The position numbers and the translations under genes were made by a program. Below are positions 1-8,539 of a DNA stretch of 64,000 bases, in pieces (position 1 is the stretch's first letter; the number at the start of each line of letters is the position of its first letter). Where the stretch lies: assembly GCF_014205155.1 (NCBI RefSeq), contig NZ_JACHMX010000001.1, positions 310,001 to 374,000 of the forward strand. The letters are read 5' to 3'. Under the pieces are notes generated by a model. The model was not told the origin of the DNA. It ran no database searches and worked only from the letters and a program-made list of their open reading frames with translations. This stretch comes from Amycolatopsis umgeniensis. GTDB taxonomy: Bacteria > Actinomycetota > Actinomycetes > Mycobacteriales > Pseudonocardiaceae.

Positions 1-1187
1 AAAAGCTGCTCGACGCGGGTCTCGTAGAAGTCGGAGATCCACACCACCACGGTGTTGGCGGGCTCGGCGATCTTCGGCTGGGTGAGCGCCATCGCGACCA
101 TGCCGTCGTTGCCGCCGCCGAGATTGGTGCGCAGCAGGGTTTCGAACGGGTCGTGGACCCACGGCGTGAGGTCGAGTGCCTGGGTGTCGTAGGCGATCAG
201 GTGAACGTCCACTTTGGGCAGTCCGGCGAAGATCGACGCCAGCACGGCGCAGTTGACCATCGAGTCGACCATGGAGCCGGACTGGTCGACGACCGCGATG
301 AGCCGCTGCGGCGTGGTCTTCTTGGCGGTCTGCTTGTAGTAAAGACGATCGACGTAGAGCCTCTCCTCTTCCGGGCTCCAGTTGGTGAGGTTCTTCCAGA
401 TGGTGCGATCGAGGTCGAGGTTGCGGAACACGCGCTTGGGCGGGACCGAGCGGTCCACTTTGCCCGTCGAGGCCTTCTCGACCTGGGTCCGCAGGACCTC
501 CGCGATCTCGTCGACGTAGCGGCGGATCAGCGATTTGGCGTTGGCCAAAGCCACTCCGGACAGGTTGTCCTTGTCCCGCAACAACTGTTCGATGAGTGAC
601 ATGCTCGGGCTCAGCTTCGCCGCGAGCGCGGGATCGGCGAGGACCTCACGCAACTGCATCCGCTTGACCAGGTCCGCCTCGATGCCGCCGAGTTCAGGAC
701 CGATCGCCGGAAGCAGCGTGCTCAAGTCCGGCGCTCCACCTCCGCCGGTGCCGCCGAGCCCGGTCGGAGCTCCACCTGGGCGGCCGCCACGCAGCTCGCC
801 CGGACGGCACCCCAGCGCGCGTTCGAACCAGCCCGCGTCGGCCTGCCAGCACGACAACTGGCTGGCGGTCACGGTGTGGGGCGCCGGGGCGAAGACGTTG
901 AGCAGCACCTTCGACACCAACGCCGCGCGGCGTACCTCCGCGGCCTTGTCCCGGCCGTCCTCGGCTTCGGGGACCATCAGCCCGTCGAACTCGGCGGCAA
1001 GCTCCGGATGACGCTGGACGACCGAGTCGACGGCGACGTTCGGATCCAGCAACGCGGACGGCAAGCCGATGTCCTCGACCACGGCCAGGCTGGCCGATTC
1101 GAGCGCGGCCTGCTCGTCGTTGTCGAAGAGCCGGGCGAGCAGCCGCCAGTACAGGACCTGGCGGCGGTTGTCCTCGGATTCGGTCAT
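1..1187 (-). CDS. VWA-domain protein (CoxE-like), C-terminus beyond left edge
   Basis: Reverse-strand gene open to the left edge; 395 codons are visible. It starts at ATG 1187, overlapping the stop of the preceding gene in an ATGA junction. The N-terminal ~200 residues are helical and contain a Gly/Pro-rich linker (GGRPGGAPTGLGGTGGGGAP) near residue 150. The C-terminal part is a von Willebrand A fold: the strand VVDQSGSM gives a MIDAS D301-x-S303-x-S305, followed by the strand DVHLIAYDT and a later TVVVWISDFYE strand. An intact MIDAS suggests metal-dependent protein binding, as in CoxE/YehP-like VWA proteins that partner MoxR ATPases. Last visible gene of a coupled SWIM/unknown/VWA operon; a MoxR-type AAA gene may lie outside the window (inference). 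Function unknown. Confidence 0.85.
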   Translation of the reverse strand, partial: MTESEDNRRQVLYWRLLARLFDNDEQAALESASLAVVEDIGLPSALLDPNVAVDSVVQRHPELAAEFDGLMVPEAEDGRDKAAEVRRAALVSKVLLNVFAPAPHTVTASQLSCWQADAGWFERALGCRPGELRGGRPGGAPTGLGGTGGGGAPDLSTLLPAIGPELGGIEADLVKRMQLREVLADPALAAKLSPSMSLIEQLLRDKDNLSGVALANAKSLIRRYVDEIAEVLRTQVEKASTGKVDRSVPPKRVFRNLDLDRTIWKNLTNWSPEEERLYVDRLYYKQTAKKTTPQRLIAVVDQSGSMVDSMVNCAVLASIFAGLPKVDVHLIAYDTQALDLTPWVHDPFETLLRTNLGGGNDGMVAMALTQPKIAEPANTVVVWISDFYETRVEQL

Positions 1188-2566
1188 TTCCGCAACAGCC
1201 TTCCGGCGCGCTCGCGCAGCACGGCCGCGGCGTCGGTGGCCGCCTTCTCGGCTTTCACCCCGGCCTTGTCCGTGGTGCCGCCGGCCCAAGCACCGGCGTG
1301 CACGCCGCTGGTCTTCTTGCGCACGGTGGTCTCCACGGCGAGCGGCTGGAGCCGGAAACCGCCTTCGTCCCACCGGATCAGGCCGATGCAAGCGCTCGAG
1401 ATCGCGACCGCCTTCGGGGTGAGCGGACCGGCGGCGGGGATCCGATCGGTCTCGACGGCGAGGCGGTTCCCGGCGAACGTGAACGCGAGGGCGTCTTCGT
1501 CGCCCTCGGTGCCGTAGCCCTCCAGGAACACGGGCACGGCGATGCGCGCCGGATGCCTGTCCAGCGGCGCGATCGGCGCCGTTCCGGCTTTCGGCAGGGC
1601 GACACGCGCGGTGGCGAACGGATCCGCGAGCTCACCGAGACGAGCGTGCTCGTCCTGCCACAGAAGGTCGCCCTCGGCGGTCACCGGCATCTCGACAAGG
1701 TCCATCGAGCGCCCCTCGCTGACTGCGGTGAGCAGGGACAGATGCGGGCGCAGCAACTGCCAGATCCCGGCTCCGATGATCGTGTCCGGCTTCGGCACGG
1801 TGACGCTCGCGCGCACGAGACGCGATGCGGTGCCATCGTCCGGCTCGAACACCGCGTGGACCTGGGCCTGCGCGGCCGTCGCGTGTTCCAGCAGGTCGAC
1901 CCCGAGCGGCAGCAGACGGCCGGTGACGGTGCCGACCGCGGGCGCCGCCGCCACGCCGGGCACGGTCAGCAGCATCCCGCGCGACCACAGGTCACCCCAG
2001 CGCCGGACGGGGACGCGGTCCAAGGCAGCGCCAGGACAAGACGCCGCGAGTTCGGCCGCGAAGCCGTCGAGCAGGACGGCCAGCCGGCGCAGGCCCGGTT
2101 CCGCGAGCAGGGCGGAGATCACCGGCGCCGAGGCCGAAATCAGGTCGTGGTCGATGCCCTGCCAGCCCGCGCGGGCCAGATCGGACAGCCAGGAACGGGC
2201 GGCGGCCAGCAGATTCGGTGACTCGGCACCGGCGGCGCCGGGAACTGCGTCCTCTTCGGACGTTCGCCCGGTCGCTCCGGCCACCCGGGCGGCGAGCGCG
2301 TCATGCACCGAGCCGAATACCGCGATCCGCGCCGCGGCAAGGGAAACGAAGTGCTCCTCCCCCGCCGCGCCTGCCGCGGTCTTCTCGGCCGCCTCGGCGA
2401 CCCGTGCCGCCAGCGGCGACCCGGACACGGCATCGGCCAACTCGGTCAAACCAGTGACTTGTTGAGGGCGAAGCAGCCCGGCGACGAGCACGTGATCGAA
2501 GGCGTCAACGGTCGACAGTGCCTCATCGAGACCTGCGATGGGGTCGGTGAGCAGATCGGTGCGCAT
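1184..2566 (-). CDS. uncharacterised protein of the SWIM/VWA operon
   Basis: About 460 residues. I chose ATG 2566 because it overlaps the stop of the SWIM gene as ATGA; an in-frame start 30 bases upstream (2596) would lie inside that gene. The stop overlaps the VWA start in the same way, so the three genes look translationally coupled. The protein is Ala/Leu-rich with no signal peptide or membrane segment. It has a helical N-terminal half and a more beta-rich C-terminal half with the pieces PVFLEGYGTEGDEDALAF and GLIRWDEGGFRLQPLAVETT. I recognise no catalytic motif. Its fixed position between a Zn-chelating SWIM protein and a VWA protein suggests a shared complex, but no function can be assigned. 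Confidence 0.8.
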   Translation of the reverse strand: MRTDLLTDPIAGLDEALSTVDAFDHVLVAGLLRPQQVTGLTELADAVSGSPLAARVAEAAEKTAAGAAGEEHFVSLAAARIAVFGSVHDALAARVAGATGRTSEEDAVPGAAGAESPNLLAAARSWLSDLARAGWQGIDHDLISASAPVISALLAEPGLRRLAVLLDGFAAELAASCPGAALDRVPVRRWGDLWSRGMLLTVPGVAAAPAVGTVTGRLLPLGVDLLEHATAAQAQVHAVFEPDDGTASRLVRASVTVPKPDTIIGAGIWQLLRPHLSLLTAVSEGRSMDLVEMPVTAEGDLLWQDEHARLGELADPFATARVALPKAGTAPIAPLDRHPARIAVPVFLEGYGTEGDEDALAFTFAGNRLAVETDRIPAAGPLTPKAVAISSACIGLIRWDEGGFRLQPLAVETTVRKKTSGVHAGAWAGGTTDKAGVKAEKAATDAAAVLRERAGRLLRK

Positions 2567-3063
2567 CACACCACCGTCCTGGTCGGCGGGAACCACTGCA
2601 GTTCCGGCACGGGCGCGGTCGATGGCTCGAATTCCAGGTACGCCAAGTGCCGCAGGAACTGGCTGAAGACGGACGCGGCGGCGGTGTTGTCCCCCTGTGA
2701 CGGCCGTGTCGCGCTCATGGTCTGCGAAATGGCCTGGGCGGTCAATTCTTCAGGCTCGACACGTAAATAACGTGCGACACGCTCGGCGCTGTACTGAAGG
2801 GTGGCTTCGTTGAGCAAGGCGAGGATGTGGTTGCAGAACATGCCCCGCGCCCCGCCGCAGGGCCGGTTGTTGTTGGTACTGCAGGCGAATTCGTACGTGC
2901 TCGCCGCGACCGACGAGACGTACACACGGCCGATGTCCGATCCGCTGGACACCACGCCCTGCACCCGTCCGTCGGCCAGTTCGACGAACGGGACCTTGGC
3001 GAGCTTGCGCGGGCGAGCGGGTGCCAACACCCGTGCCGTACTCGCTCTTTCCCAGTCTGACAA
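2566..3063 (-). CDS. SWIM-type zinc-finger protein
   Basis: Small protein (165 residues) with a SWIM-like Cys/His cluster. A Cys in EFACSTNNNRPC is followed by CGGARGM and then FCNHILALL, matching the CxH end of SWIM fingers, which bind DNA or protein. I prefer TTG 3063: AAGGAG lies 8 bases upstream and the product then begins (M)SDWERASTARVL, a common family beginning. A longer reading from GTG 3123 has no ribosome-binding site. First gene of the coupled SWIM/unknown/VWA operon. The region after the finger (SAERVARYLRVEPEEL) is helical. Known bacterial SWIM proteins often sit beside VWA or helicase genes; the process served here is unknown. Confidence 0.8.
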   Translation of the reverse strand: MSDWERASTARVLAPARPRKLAKVPFVELADGRVQGVVSSGSDIGRVYVSSVAASTYEFACSTNNNRPCGGARGMFCNHILALLNEATLQYSAERVARYLRVEPEELTAQAISQTMSATRPSQGDNTAAASVFSQFLRHLAYLEFEPSTAPVPELQWFPPTRTVV

Positions 3064-3135
3064 CGCATCTTCTCCTTGCGGGGGTGCCTCGGTGGGGACT
3101 GGGATGAACCTAGCGGGAGGCACCGACAGTTCTGA

Positions 3136-3780
3136 TCAAGCGTGCCGTTCGCCGAGCTGAGCGGCCAGATCGAGGAGGTCTTCGGCGTAGAAATCGAACC
3201 GATCGGCCGGCGACGGAGGGTCTCCGACGGGCCTGGCGACGTAGGCGGTCCGCAGACCGACGCTCTGCGCTCCCCTCAGATCCCACGCGTGGGCGGCGAC
3301 CATCAGCAGCCGCTCCGGCGGGGCGCCGGCCACCTTGACGGCGAGCTCGTAGACGGCCGGGTCGGGCTTGTAGCTCCGTACCTCTTCGGCGGAGAGCGCC
3401 TGATGCCAGCGGAGACCGGCGTGGGCGTTCATCCGGAGCAGGGTTGTGCGGCTGGCGTTGGAGAGGCCTATAAGCGGGAACCGTTCGGCCAGCCTGTTGA
3501 GCCCTTCGACGGTGTCGGACCAGGGCGGCATCCTTCGGCCCGCCGTCGCGAGTGCGTCTGTCTTGGCTGCTTCGCGGTCGAGAACGTCGCTCGCTGCGTA
3601 CGGCCTGTCTCCTGCGACGATGCGTCGCTGCTCGGTTTCGACATGGCCCAGCCACTGGTCGACCAGCTCGTCCGCGTCGGCATCCGGCACGGCTTGCCGG
3701 ATGGCCGCACGAATCCCAGCGGGCTCGTCGACGAGCGTGCCGAGTATGTCGAACACCAAAGCGTCGATCTCCACGGTCAA
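3136..3780 (-). CDS. HAD-superfamily hydrolase, haloacid dehalogenase type II-like
   Basis: 214 residues, the usual size of L-2-haloacid dehalogenases. Motif I is LVFDILGTLVDE with Asp11 as nucleophile and no second Asp two residues on, the dehalogenase rather than phosphatase pattern. Motif II is IGLSNAS, motif III the Lys in RSYKPDPAVYE, and motif IV is MVAAHAWDLRGAQSVGLRTAYV, almost the type II consensus. It should cleave C-halogen bonds of short 2-haloacids by an aspartyl-ester route, though many such homologues have unknown substrates. ATG 3780 gives a natural MTVEIDALVFD beginning. Divergent from a CGNR regulator across 58 bases containing a perfect inverted repeat, so likely co-regulated with it. 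Confidence 0.88.
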   Translation of the reverse strand: MTVEIDALVFDILGTLVDEPAGIRAAIRQAVPDADADELVDQWLGHVETEQRRIVAGDRPYAASDVLDREAAKTDALATAGRRMPPWSDTVEGLNRLAERFPLIGLSNASRTTLLRMNAHAGLRWHQALSAEEVRSYKPDPAVYELAVKVAGAPPERLLMVAAHAWDLRGAQSVGLRTAYVARPVGDPPSPADRFDFYAEDLLDLAAQLGERHA

Positions 3781-3792
3781 CCTCTCAGTAAG

Positions 3793-3812
3793 GGTTAAAG
3801 TAGTGTTTAACC
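3793..3812. promoter_or_regulatory. inverted repeat between HAD and CGNR genes, probable operator
   Basis: GGTTAAA-6 nt-TTTAACC, perfect 7-bp arms in the 58-bp divergent intergenic region. It is A+T-rich against a G+C-rich background, which also fits -10 elements. Likely target of the adjacent CGNR regulator (inference). Confidence 0.55.
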
Positions 3813-3838
3813 GTGAACGTACGAGAGGTTGGTAAGGG

Positions 3839-4378
3839 ATGCAAGTAGCGTTAGACGATTACATCTGGGCGGCGGGCATCGCTACCGAGCTGGTCAACAC
3901 CGCTCCCGAAGTCTGGCACGGCGAAGAACACCTGTCGGATCTCGCCGCCTTCGCAGCCCTACACTCTCTACCCGAGCCCACCCGGTCCGGTGATCTGCGT
4001 GCCATCCATAGGCTGCGCACCACAGTGCGAGGCCTGATCGACGCCCCGGACCGGGCACGCCTCATCGACGGTGCTTTCGCGCTCACCTCGACGGCCGGTG
4101 GCGTCACCCTTCACAGCGACAGCGCACGGTGGGCCGTTTCGCTTCAGCCGAGCGCGACAGTCACGGACGCACTGTCCCTGATCTGCGGCGTCGGGATCCT
4201 TGGCGTCGTCCAGACTCTCGGCGCGGAACGTTTTCGCGCGTGCGGCGCGCCTACTTGCCGGGGCGCGTTCATCGACACCACGCGGCCTGGGCGGAGGCGA
4301 TACTGCATGCCGGGGTTGTGCGGCAACCGCGTCAACGTGGCCAACCACCGGGCACGCATCAAGCGCCGCGGCGGTTGA
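3839..4378 (+). CDS. CGNR zinc-finger regulator (ABATE domain)
   Basis: 179 residues from ATG 3839. The N-terminal ~125 residues resemble the ABATE ligand-binding-like domain (LVNTAPEVWHGEEHLSDLAAF...). The C-terminus is a CGNR zinc finger with Cys135, Cys140, Cys156 and the signature CGNR at 161-164, followed by a basic tail HRARIKRRGG. CGNR proteins are predicted stress or metabolite-responsive transcription factors. Divergently placed next to a haloacid-dehalogenase-type gene with a palindrome between them, it probably controls itself and that gene. Confidence 0.88.
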   Translation: MQVALDDYIWAAGIATELVNTAPEVWHGEEHLSDLAAFAALHSLPEPTRSGDLRAIHRLRTTVRGLIDAPDRARLIDGAFALTSTAGGVTLHSDSARWAVSLQPSATVTDALSLICGVGILGVVQTLGAERFRACGAPTCRGAFIDTTRPGRRRYCMPGLCGNRVNVANHRARIKRRGG

Positions 4379-4818
4379 AGGCAGCCACTCCAGTGATCAA
4401 GGAAAGGGCGATGTACAAGCCCATCATCAGCACCGCCCCGATCGGCGAAAGAAGGTACGCGTCGTTCCTCCTCGTGAGCTGTGGCGGCAGATTCGACGGC
4501 GCCACGCGTGCTCATCCTGACAACGTTCGACAATGACTCGTACGTGCACTCCGCGCTGCGACTGGGGCGAGCGGCTTCGTTCTCACGGACGTCCTCGGGT
4601 GCGTTGGCCCCCTGATGGGCAGTGCTGGTTAGGACGTTCAAGCAAAGCAGCAGGCCGACACCAACCAGACGCTTGGCCCACGCCTGAATCAGCTCCTGAG
4701 TACGCCCTCCTCAAGGAAGAACGTGTGGCAGGCCTGGATGGTTCACGAACGGATTCTAGTTGGCCGTCTCCACCAACCGGCATTTCACTTCCACCAGCGA
4801 CCGCTCTGAGAGCTCCTT
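4379..4818. other. 440-bp stretch without a convincing gene
   Basis: No frame shows a start with ribosome-binding site and coding bias. A reverse-strand reading near 4690-4560 contains a short hydrophobic run (LVGVGLLLCLNVLTSTAHQ) resembling a signal peptide, but it has no good start and loses coding character, so it may be the remnant of a small secreted protein. The stretch marks the transition into a more A+T-rich accessory segment. Confidence 0.4.
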
Positions 4819-5205
4819 CTAGAGAGAAATCAAGTCAAGTAACCATGCGATCGTCACCACGCCGGCAACAACCGCCACCACAGCGACGGGGATCGCGTGA
4901 AGCACACGCGCAGCACCGCGCAAAAGCCAACCCACGACCCGATGGATCAACAAGGCCATCCACCCGACCGCGGCTCCATAGTCGTATGCGAACTGAGGTG
5001 GATCACGATCGCGCCGCCTGCTCACCGTGCTCAAGTGAAACTCCGGGAGAACCATCACCGTGGCGAGCACCGCGACGGTCAACTGGATGAAGGCGGCAAG
5101 CAGGCGCAGCGCCCACGGCGCGATCCAGCGGGTCATCAGACAGCCGATGATCATTCCGACTATCACTGGACCGACACCGGGCGGGATGAGCGGGCCGACG
5201 ATCAC
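4819..5205 (-). CDS. small multi-pass membrane protein of the SARP/SPFH operon
   Basis: 128 residues with about four hydrophobic segments: PLIPPGVGPVIVGMIIGCLM, LRLLAAFIQLTVAVLATVMV, VGWMALLIHRVVGWLL and AIPVAVVAVVAGVVTIAWLL. A charged loop SRRRDRDPPQFAYDYG sits in the middle. GTG 5205 overlaps the stop of the SPFH-like gene (GTGA), so translation is coupled. Last gene of the four-gene operon. I do not recognise the family. By position it could be the membrane anchor or effector for the soluble SPFH-like and NTPase-like partners (inference). Confidence 0.75.
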   Translation of the reverse strand: MIVGPLIPPGVGPVIVGMIIGCLMTRWIAPWALRLLAAFIQLTVAVLATVMVLPEFHLSTVSRRRDRDPPQFAYDYGAAVGWMALLIHRVVGWLLRGAARVLHAIPVAVVAVVAGVVTIAWLLDLISL

Positions 5206-6170
5206 TGTGGGCTCGATCCATTTTCTCCGGCTGCCGCGGACGCCCGGTGGTTCTCACCGTAGGAGAACTTACGCGCCTCGTCGCTCCCCGTGAGCACCTT
5301 GTAGCCGGAGTCGCGAAGCCACTGGAGCGTGGTCCGTACCTGATCATCGATCTGCCAACGATCGAGCGCATCGGATTCGAGCAGTCGTGTTACGAAGTCG
5401 AAGACCGCCTGCCTGTGCGAGTCCCGCTCCTGGAGGAGCATACCTACGACCGAACTAACATCACCTGGTGCCAACGCGAGCTGGAGTGCGGCCTGATGGA
5501 AGTCGCCAGCGGCGACGATCTCGCGGAAAAGCTCCACCTTCCGCTGGATGGCCGCGTGGTTGAGGGTCGGTTCGTCCATGGCCAAACGGATGAAGACTTC
5601 AACCGAAAGGCCGAACCTAGCCCCGAGAGTGCAGTTCCGAAAGCGTGCATTCGCGGCCATTTCAGCATCCTCGGACTCCGTGATCTTGAACTTTCGAGTC
5701 ACCATGCGCAAACTTTGCAGGACGAAGGGCGCCAACGCGAGGCGCACGTCGCTGATGCCGGCGGACACTACTTTCTCCGGACTCTCGACCGTCCAGATCA
5801 GATCTACCGAAACGCGGAACGCGATCTTGTCTCCCTCACTGGGTGACGTCGCTTCGAGTTGGACCACATGGACCCCGAGGTCGACGTCGTATGCCATGCG
5901 ATAGCCACTCCATAGGAGTTCACCCGTTGTCGGATGCTTCTCTGGCCGACAAACGACGCGGCGTCCGGCACTCGTCACGAGCACATGCGCGACTCTGCCG
6001 GTCACGGGCAGCCGGCGGTAGAGAAATTCGAACCGTTTGATCCGGCGCTCACTGATGATCGGGCTGACATCTTCACGTCGCCCCAACCGGGCAGTCACCC
6101 CTTTTCTCCTAGCGGGCTTGGATCGAGCGGGAGGCGCGAGCGGCTCCTCGGCAATCTCGGATCTGGTCAT
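5202..6170 (-). CDS. soluble SPFH/band-7-like protein
   Basis: 322 residues. After a basic, disordered N-terminus comes a region at about 75-170 with the SPFH/band-7 look: beta strands around GVHVVQLEATSPSEGDKIAF and RVSVDLIWTVESPEKVVSAG, then LALAPFVLQSLRMVTRKFKI. A helical C-terminal half follows. I see no transmembrane helix, unlike classical SPFH proteins, which are N-terminally anchored; the next gene, a small membrane protein, may supply the anchor. ATG 6170 overlaps the upstream stop (ATGA) and has AGGAG five bases before it. SPFH proteins form ring-like membrane scaffolds; the assignment here rests on pattern recognition and needs a profile search. Confidence 0.65.
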   Translation of the reverse strand: MTRSEIAEEPLAPPARSKPARRKGVTARLGRREDVSPIISERRIKRFEFLYRRLPVTGRVAHVLVTSAGRRVVCRPEKHPTTGELLWSGYRMAYDVDLGVHVVQLEATSPSEGDKIAFRVSVDLIWTVESPEKVVSAGISDVRLALAPFVLQSLRMVTRKFKITESEDAEMAANARFRNCTLGARFGLSVEVFIRLAMDEPTLNHAAIQRKVELFREIVAAGDFHQAALQLALAPGDVSSVVGMLLQERDSHRQAVFDFVTRLLESDALDRWQIDDQVRTTLQWLRDSGYKVLTGSDEARKFSYGENHRASAAAGENGSSPQ

Positions 6171-8533
6171 GCTGTCTCCTTTGAAATGGCAGCTGTCAGT
6201 ACTGTGGCAGCCTCGCTATCAAGAGGGTCGCTCCAGTCGTTCTGCAACCGGGTTATCAGGTAACTCAGCCGACTAGCGTCGGCATCGTCGTGCACAAGAT
6301 AAGGGACAAACGCAACAAGGGCACGGAGGCACTCGGCGTCATTTTCAGCCGCTCGGATCCACGACCCGAAAAGTGACTTCGCAACGAAATCACCGCGACG
6401 ACCCCGTAAGCCCCATCGCAGTAATTCAGCAATCTGCACAGTGAATCTCGGCTCGGCGTCCTGCAGGGCCAGCAGCAGAGGCCACCCCTCTTGCTCTCTT
6501 GGCAAAGATCGTTCTTGCCTTCCGGCTGAAATTCTCAGCGCATCGAGGTCGAAGCCACGCAGGACGATCGAGTACAGCATCGCCCACCAGGCCAGCTCTC
6601 GAACACTGCTACGTTGGTCGACATCAATCCATTCGACCAACTGCTGAAGAATCGGTTCAGCTTCGCCGAAGGCAAGCAGGTTAGCGATACTCCGCGCAGA
6701 GACCCTTACAAGATCAGCACCTTCATCTTCATCCAATGCCCTCTGCTGTTCCGACGGTGTACCGAGGACACGCAACTCTCGCAGCGTCACTTGGATCGCT
6801 TGCCTGCCCAGGTCGTAACCAAGTGTTGCCGCCGTCGTCCATTTCTCCGCTTCGGTTCCACCGTGACGCCAACCTCTCAGCCGGTCGCTGATCGCTTCCG
6901 TCATCCGCTCATCTCGTGCGGCCTGGTCGAGCGCGACGGCGGCGAACAACCTCCGCTGTGCCGCCTTCGCGCCGCGAGCATCAGCCGCAGGCCAAATTGT
7001 TTCATTGAAGGTGAAGTGGAAATCCAAAGAACAGAACAATCCTGTTGCCTGCGCAGCCCGCACCCAGATGGTGGGCCGCGGATCCTCACTCAGCTTCTGC
7101 AGCCAGGTGACCATGGCCCCCCGAAGATTGTGATGATGCAGCCAAACATGACTGAGAAGTACCACTGGAAACCGGTCATCCGCATACTTCGCCAGATCTA
7201 CCGGAAGCCGAACATCGCCGAAAGAGAGCCAGCCGTCGACGAGTTCAGCCCGACAAGCCGGCAGGCGCCGCGCCTGGTCATCAGAAAACAATGACATCTT
7301 TGCTGCGCCAAGTCCACGAGCTTCGTCGTCGGACGACCGGGAGACCACTTTGAGAAGGTTCTCCGCCAGAGAGACTCCGGCTTTGGCGACGATATGATAG
7401 GGCGACTTGCTAAAGACGGCCAAAGCGATCCGAAAAGCTGCCAGCCGAAGCTCCCTTTCAAGCGCTTGCTCGGTTCGAGCGCCACTCAGCCCAGCGAACC
7501 ACTGCACTACCTGATCCTGAACCAGCTGGTTGGCCTGGGTCTCGACCTCCTCGGGACTTAATCGACCTCGTCCGTAGTCTGCTAACAGCCTGGCCATCTC
7601 AACCACCTCAGCCGGTCTTGGCGCCGGGCCGAGCGCATCTTTGAACCGTGCTCCGGCCGCGATTTCATTCAGCCGGAGCGCCATACCGATCTCTCCATCT
7701 TTTCGCACTTCTTCAGCGATGTGCCGTTTTAGTAAGTCGACTACCAACGGAGGACTGTATGCTGCAGCGCATCCACCGAGGCTGCTCTCTTTGAGATCAT
7801 CGCGGTCGGTGATGACGACGCAGTAGGAGCGCTCGCCGAGCAGGTCACGCAGCTTGCCCAGGTTCGCTTCAGTCAGACCTGCGGCTTCATCTCCAGCGAG
7901 CACGAGGACGTATCCACGGCCTTCCTTCTCAAAGTCCGCGTCGGTCAAGGATTCGATGTCCTGATCATCGTCGAACCTCGAGACCTTGCCACGACTCAGT
8001 TGATCGAGCAGATGCAGTGCCGTCGCGAACCGGCCGGTCCCATCTTGACCCCCGAGAACGAGAAGGTGACGCTCAACCAGCCTTTCGTGCATACCGTGAT
8101 ACCCGACCACCTGTACATACCGAGCGCGCAGCCGGACGAGATACTCCTTGAGTACCGTGCTGGATCGGCGCGCACGTGGCCCAGTGCTGAAGATGTTGAC
8201 GTCACCGATATGCTGCTTCTTGATCTTCGTATCACGCAGGAACGCCATCGTTCCGTCTGTTCTCAGGATCCCGTTTCGATAGGCCTCTTCCGCCTCACGC
8301 CGCTCGGCTCCGAAAGGATCCTTGGCGTCAGTTCGGCTTTCGCCTGCCTTCTTCCCCGTTTCGGGAGTCTTTCTCGGCGCGTCAGGAACCTTCTTCGCGT
8401 TGTCAGGGTCTGATTTTCCGGTCGGTATCGCCTTGCCGGATTCAGGAACAGTTCCCTGTTTCGGTGAAGCTGACGCGGAGGCGGAGGCGGAGGCGGAGGC
8501 GGAGGCGGAGGCGGAGATCGCATCGTCGGCCAT
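6167..8533 (-). CDS. large P-loop-like protein with low-complexity N-terminus
   Basis: 788 residues. Residues 6-23 are an Ser-Ala repeat encoded by seven tandem hexamers; residues 25-80 are Lys/Pro/Asp-rich and probably disordered. GDVNIF at 110-115 precedes a nucleotide-binding-like region. HLLVLGGQDGTGRFATALHLL (about 157-175) resembles a Walker A, but Arg replaces the Lys and Phe the Ser/Thr. YVLVLAGDE and YCVVITDRDD may be later strands of the same fold. The remaining ~550 residues are helical without recognisable repeats. Such degenerate P-loops occur in actinobacterial conflict-type NTPases. Second gene of the operon, six bases after the SARP-like gene and overlapping the SPFH-like gene. 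Whether it hydrolyses nucleotide is open. Confidence 0.7.
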   Translation of the reverse strand: MADDAISASASASASASASASASPKQGTVPESGKAIPTGKSDPDNAKKVPDAPRKTPETGKKAGESRTDAKDPFGAERREAEEAYRNGILRTDGTMAFLRDTKIKKQHIGDVNIFSTGPRARRSSTVLKEYLVRLRARYVQVVGYHGMHERLVERHLLVLGGQDGTGRFATALHLLDQLSRGKVSRFDDDQDIESLTDADFEKEGRGYVLVLAGDEAAGLTEANLGKLRDLLGERSYCVVITDRDDLKESSLGGCAAAYSPPLVVDLLKRHIAEEVRKDGEIGMALRLNEIAAGARFKDALGPAPRPAEVVEMARLLADYGRGRLSPEEVETQANQLVQDQVVQWFAGLSGARTEQALERELRLAAFRIALAVFSKSPYHIVAKAGVSLAENLLKVVSRSSDDEARGLGAAKMSLFSDDQARRLPACRAELVDGWLSFGDVRLPVDLAKYADDRFPVVLLSHVWLHHHNLRGAMVTWLQKLSEDPRPTIWVRAAQATGLFCSLDFHFTFNETIWPAADARGAKAAQRRLFAAVALDQAARDERMTEAISDRLRGWRHGGTEAEKWTTAATLGYDLGRQAIQVTLRELRVLGTPSEQQRALDEDEGADLVRVSARSIANLLAFGEAEPILQQLVEWIDVDQRSSVRELAWWAMLYSIVLRGFDLDALRISAGRQERSLPREQEGWPLLLALQDAEPRFTVQIAELLRWGLRGRRGDFVAKSLFGSWIRAAENDAECLRALVAFVPYLVHDDADASRLSYLITRLQNDWSDPLDSEAATVLTAAISKETA
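8475..8516. repeat. tandem hexanucleotide repeat (GCGGAG)x7
   Basis: Seven perfect GCGGAG units inside the start of the 788-residue gene, reading as Ser-Ala pairs on the reverse strand. Units of six keep the frame, so copy-number change would only alter tail length. Confidence 0.95.
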
Positions 8534-8539
8534 AGGTCA

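Noticed and set aside
4533..5090. 185-codon + strand frame
   Set aside because: Low-complexity Arg/Pro/Ser composition, overlaps the real reverse-strand membrane protein gene, no ribosome-binding site.
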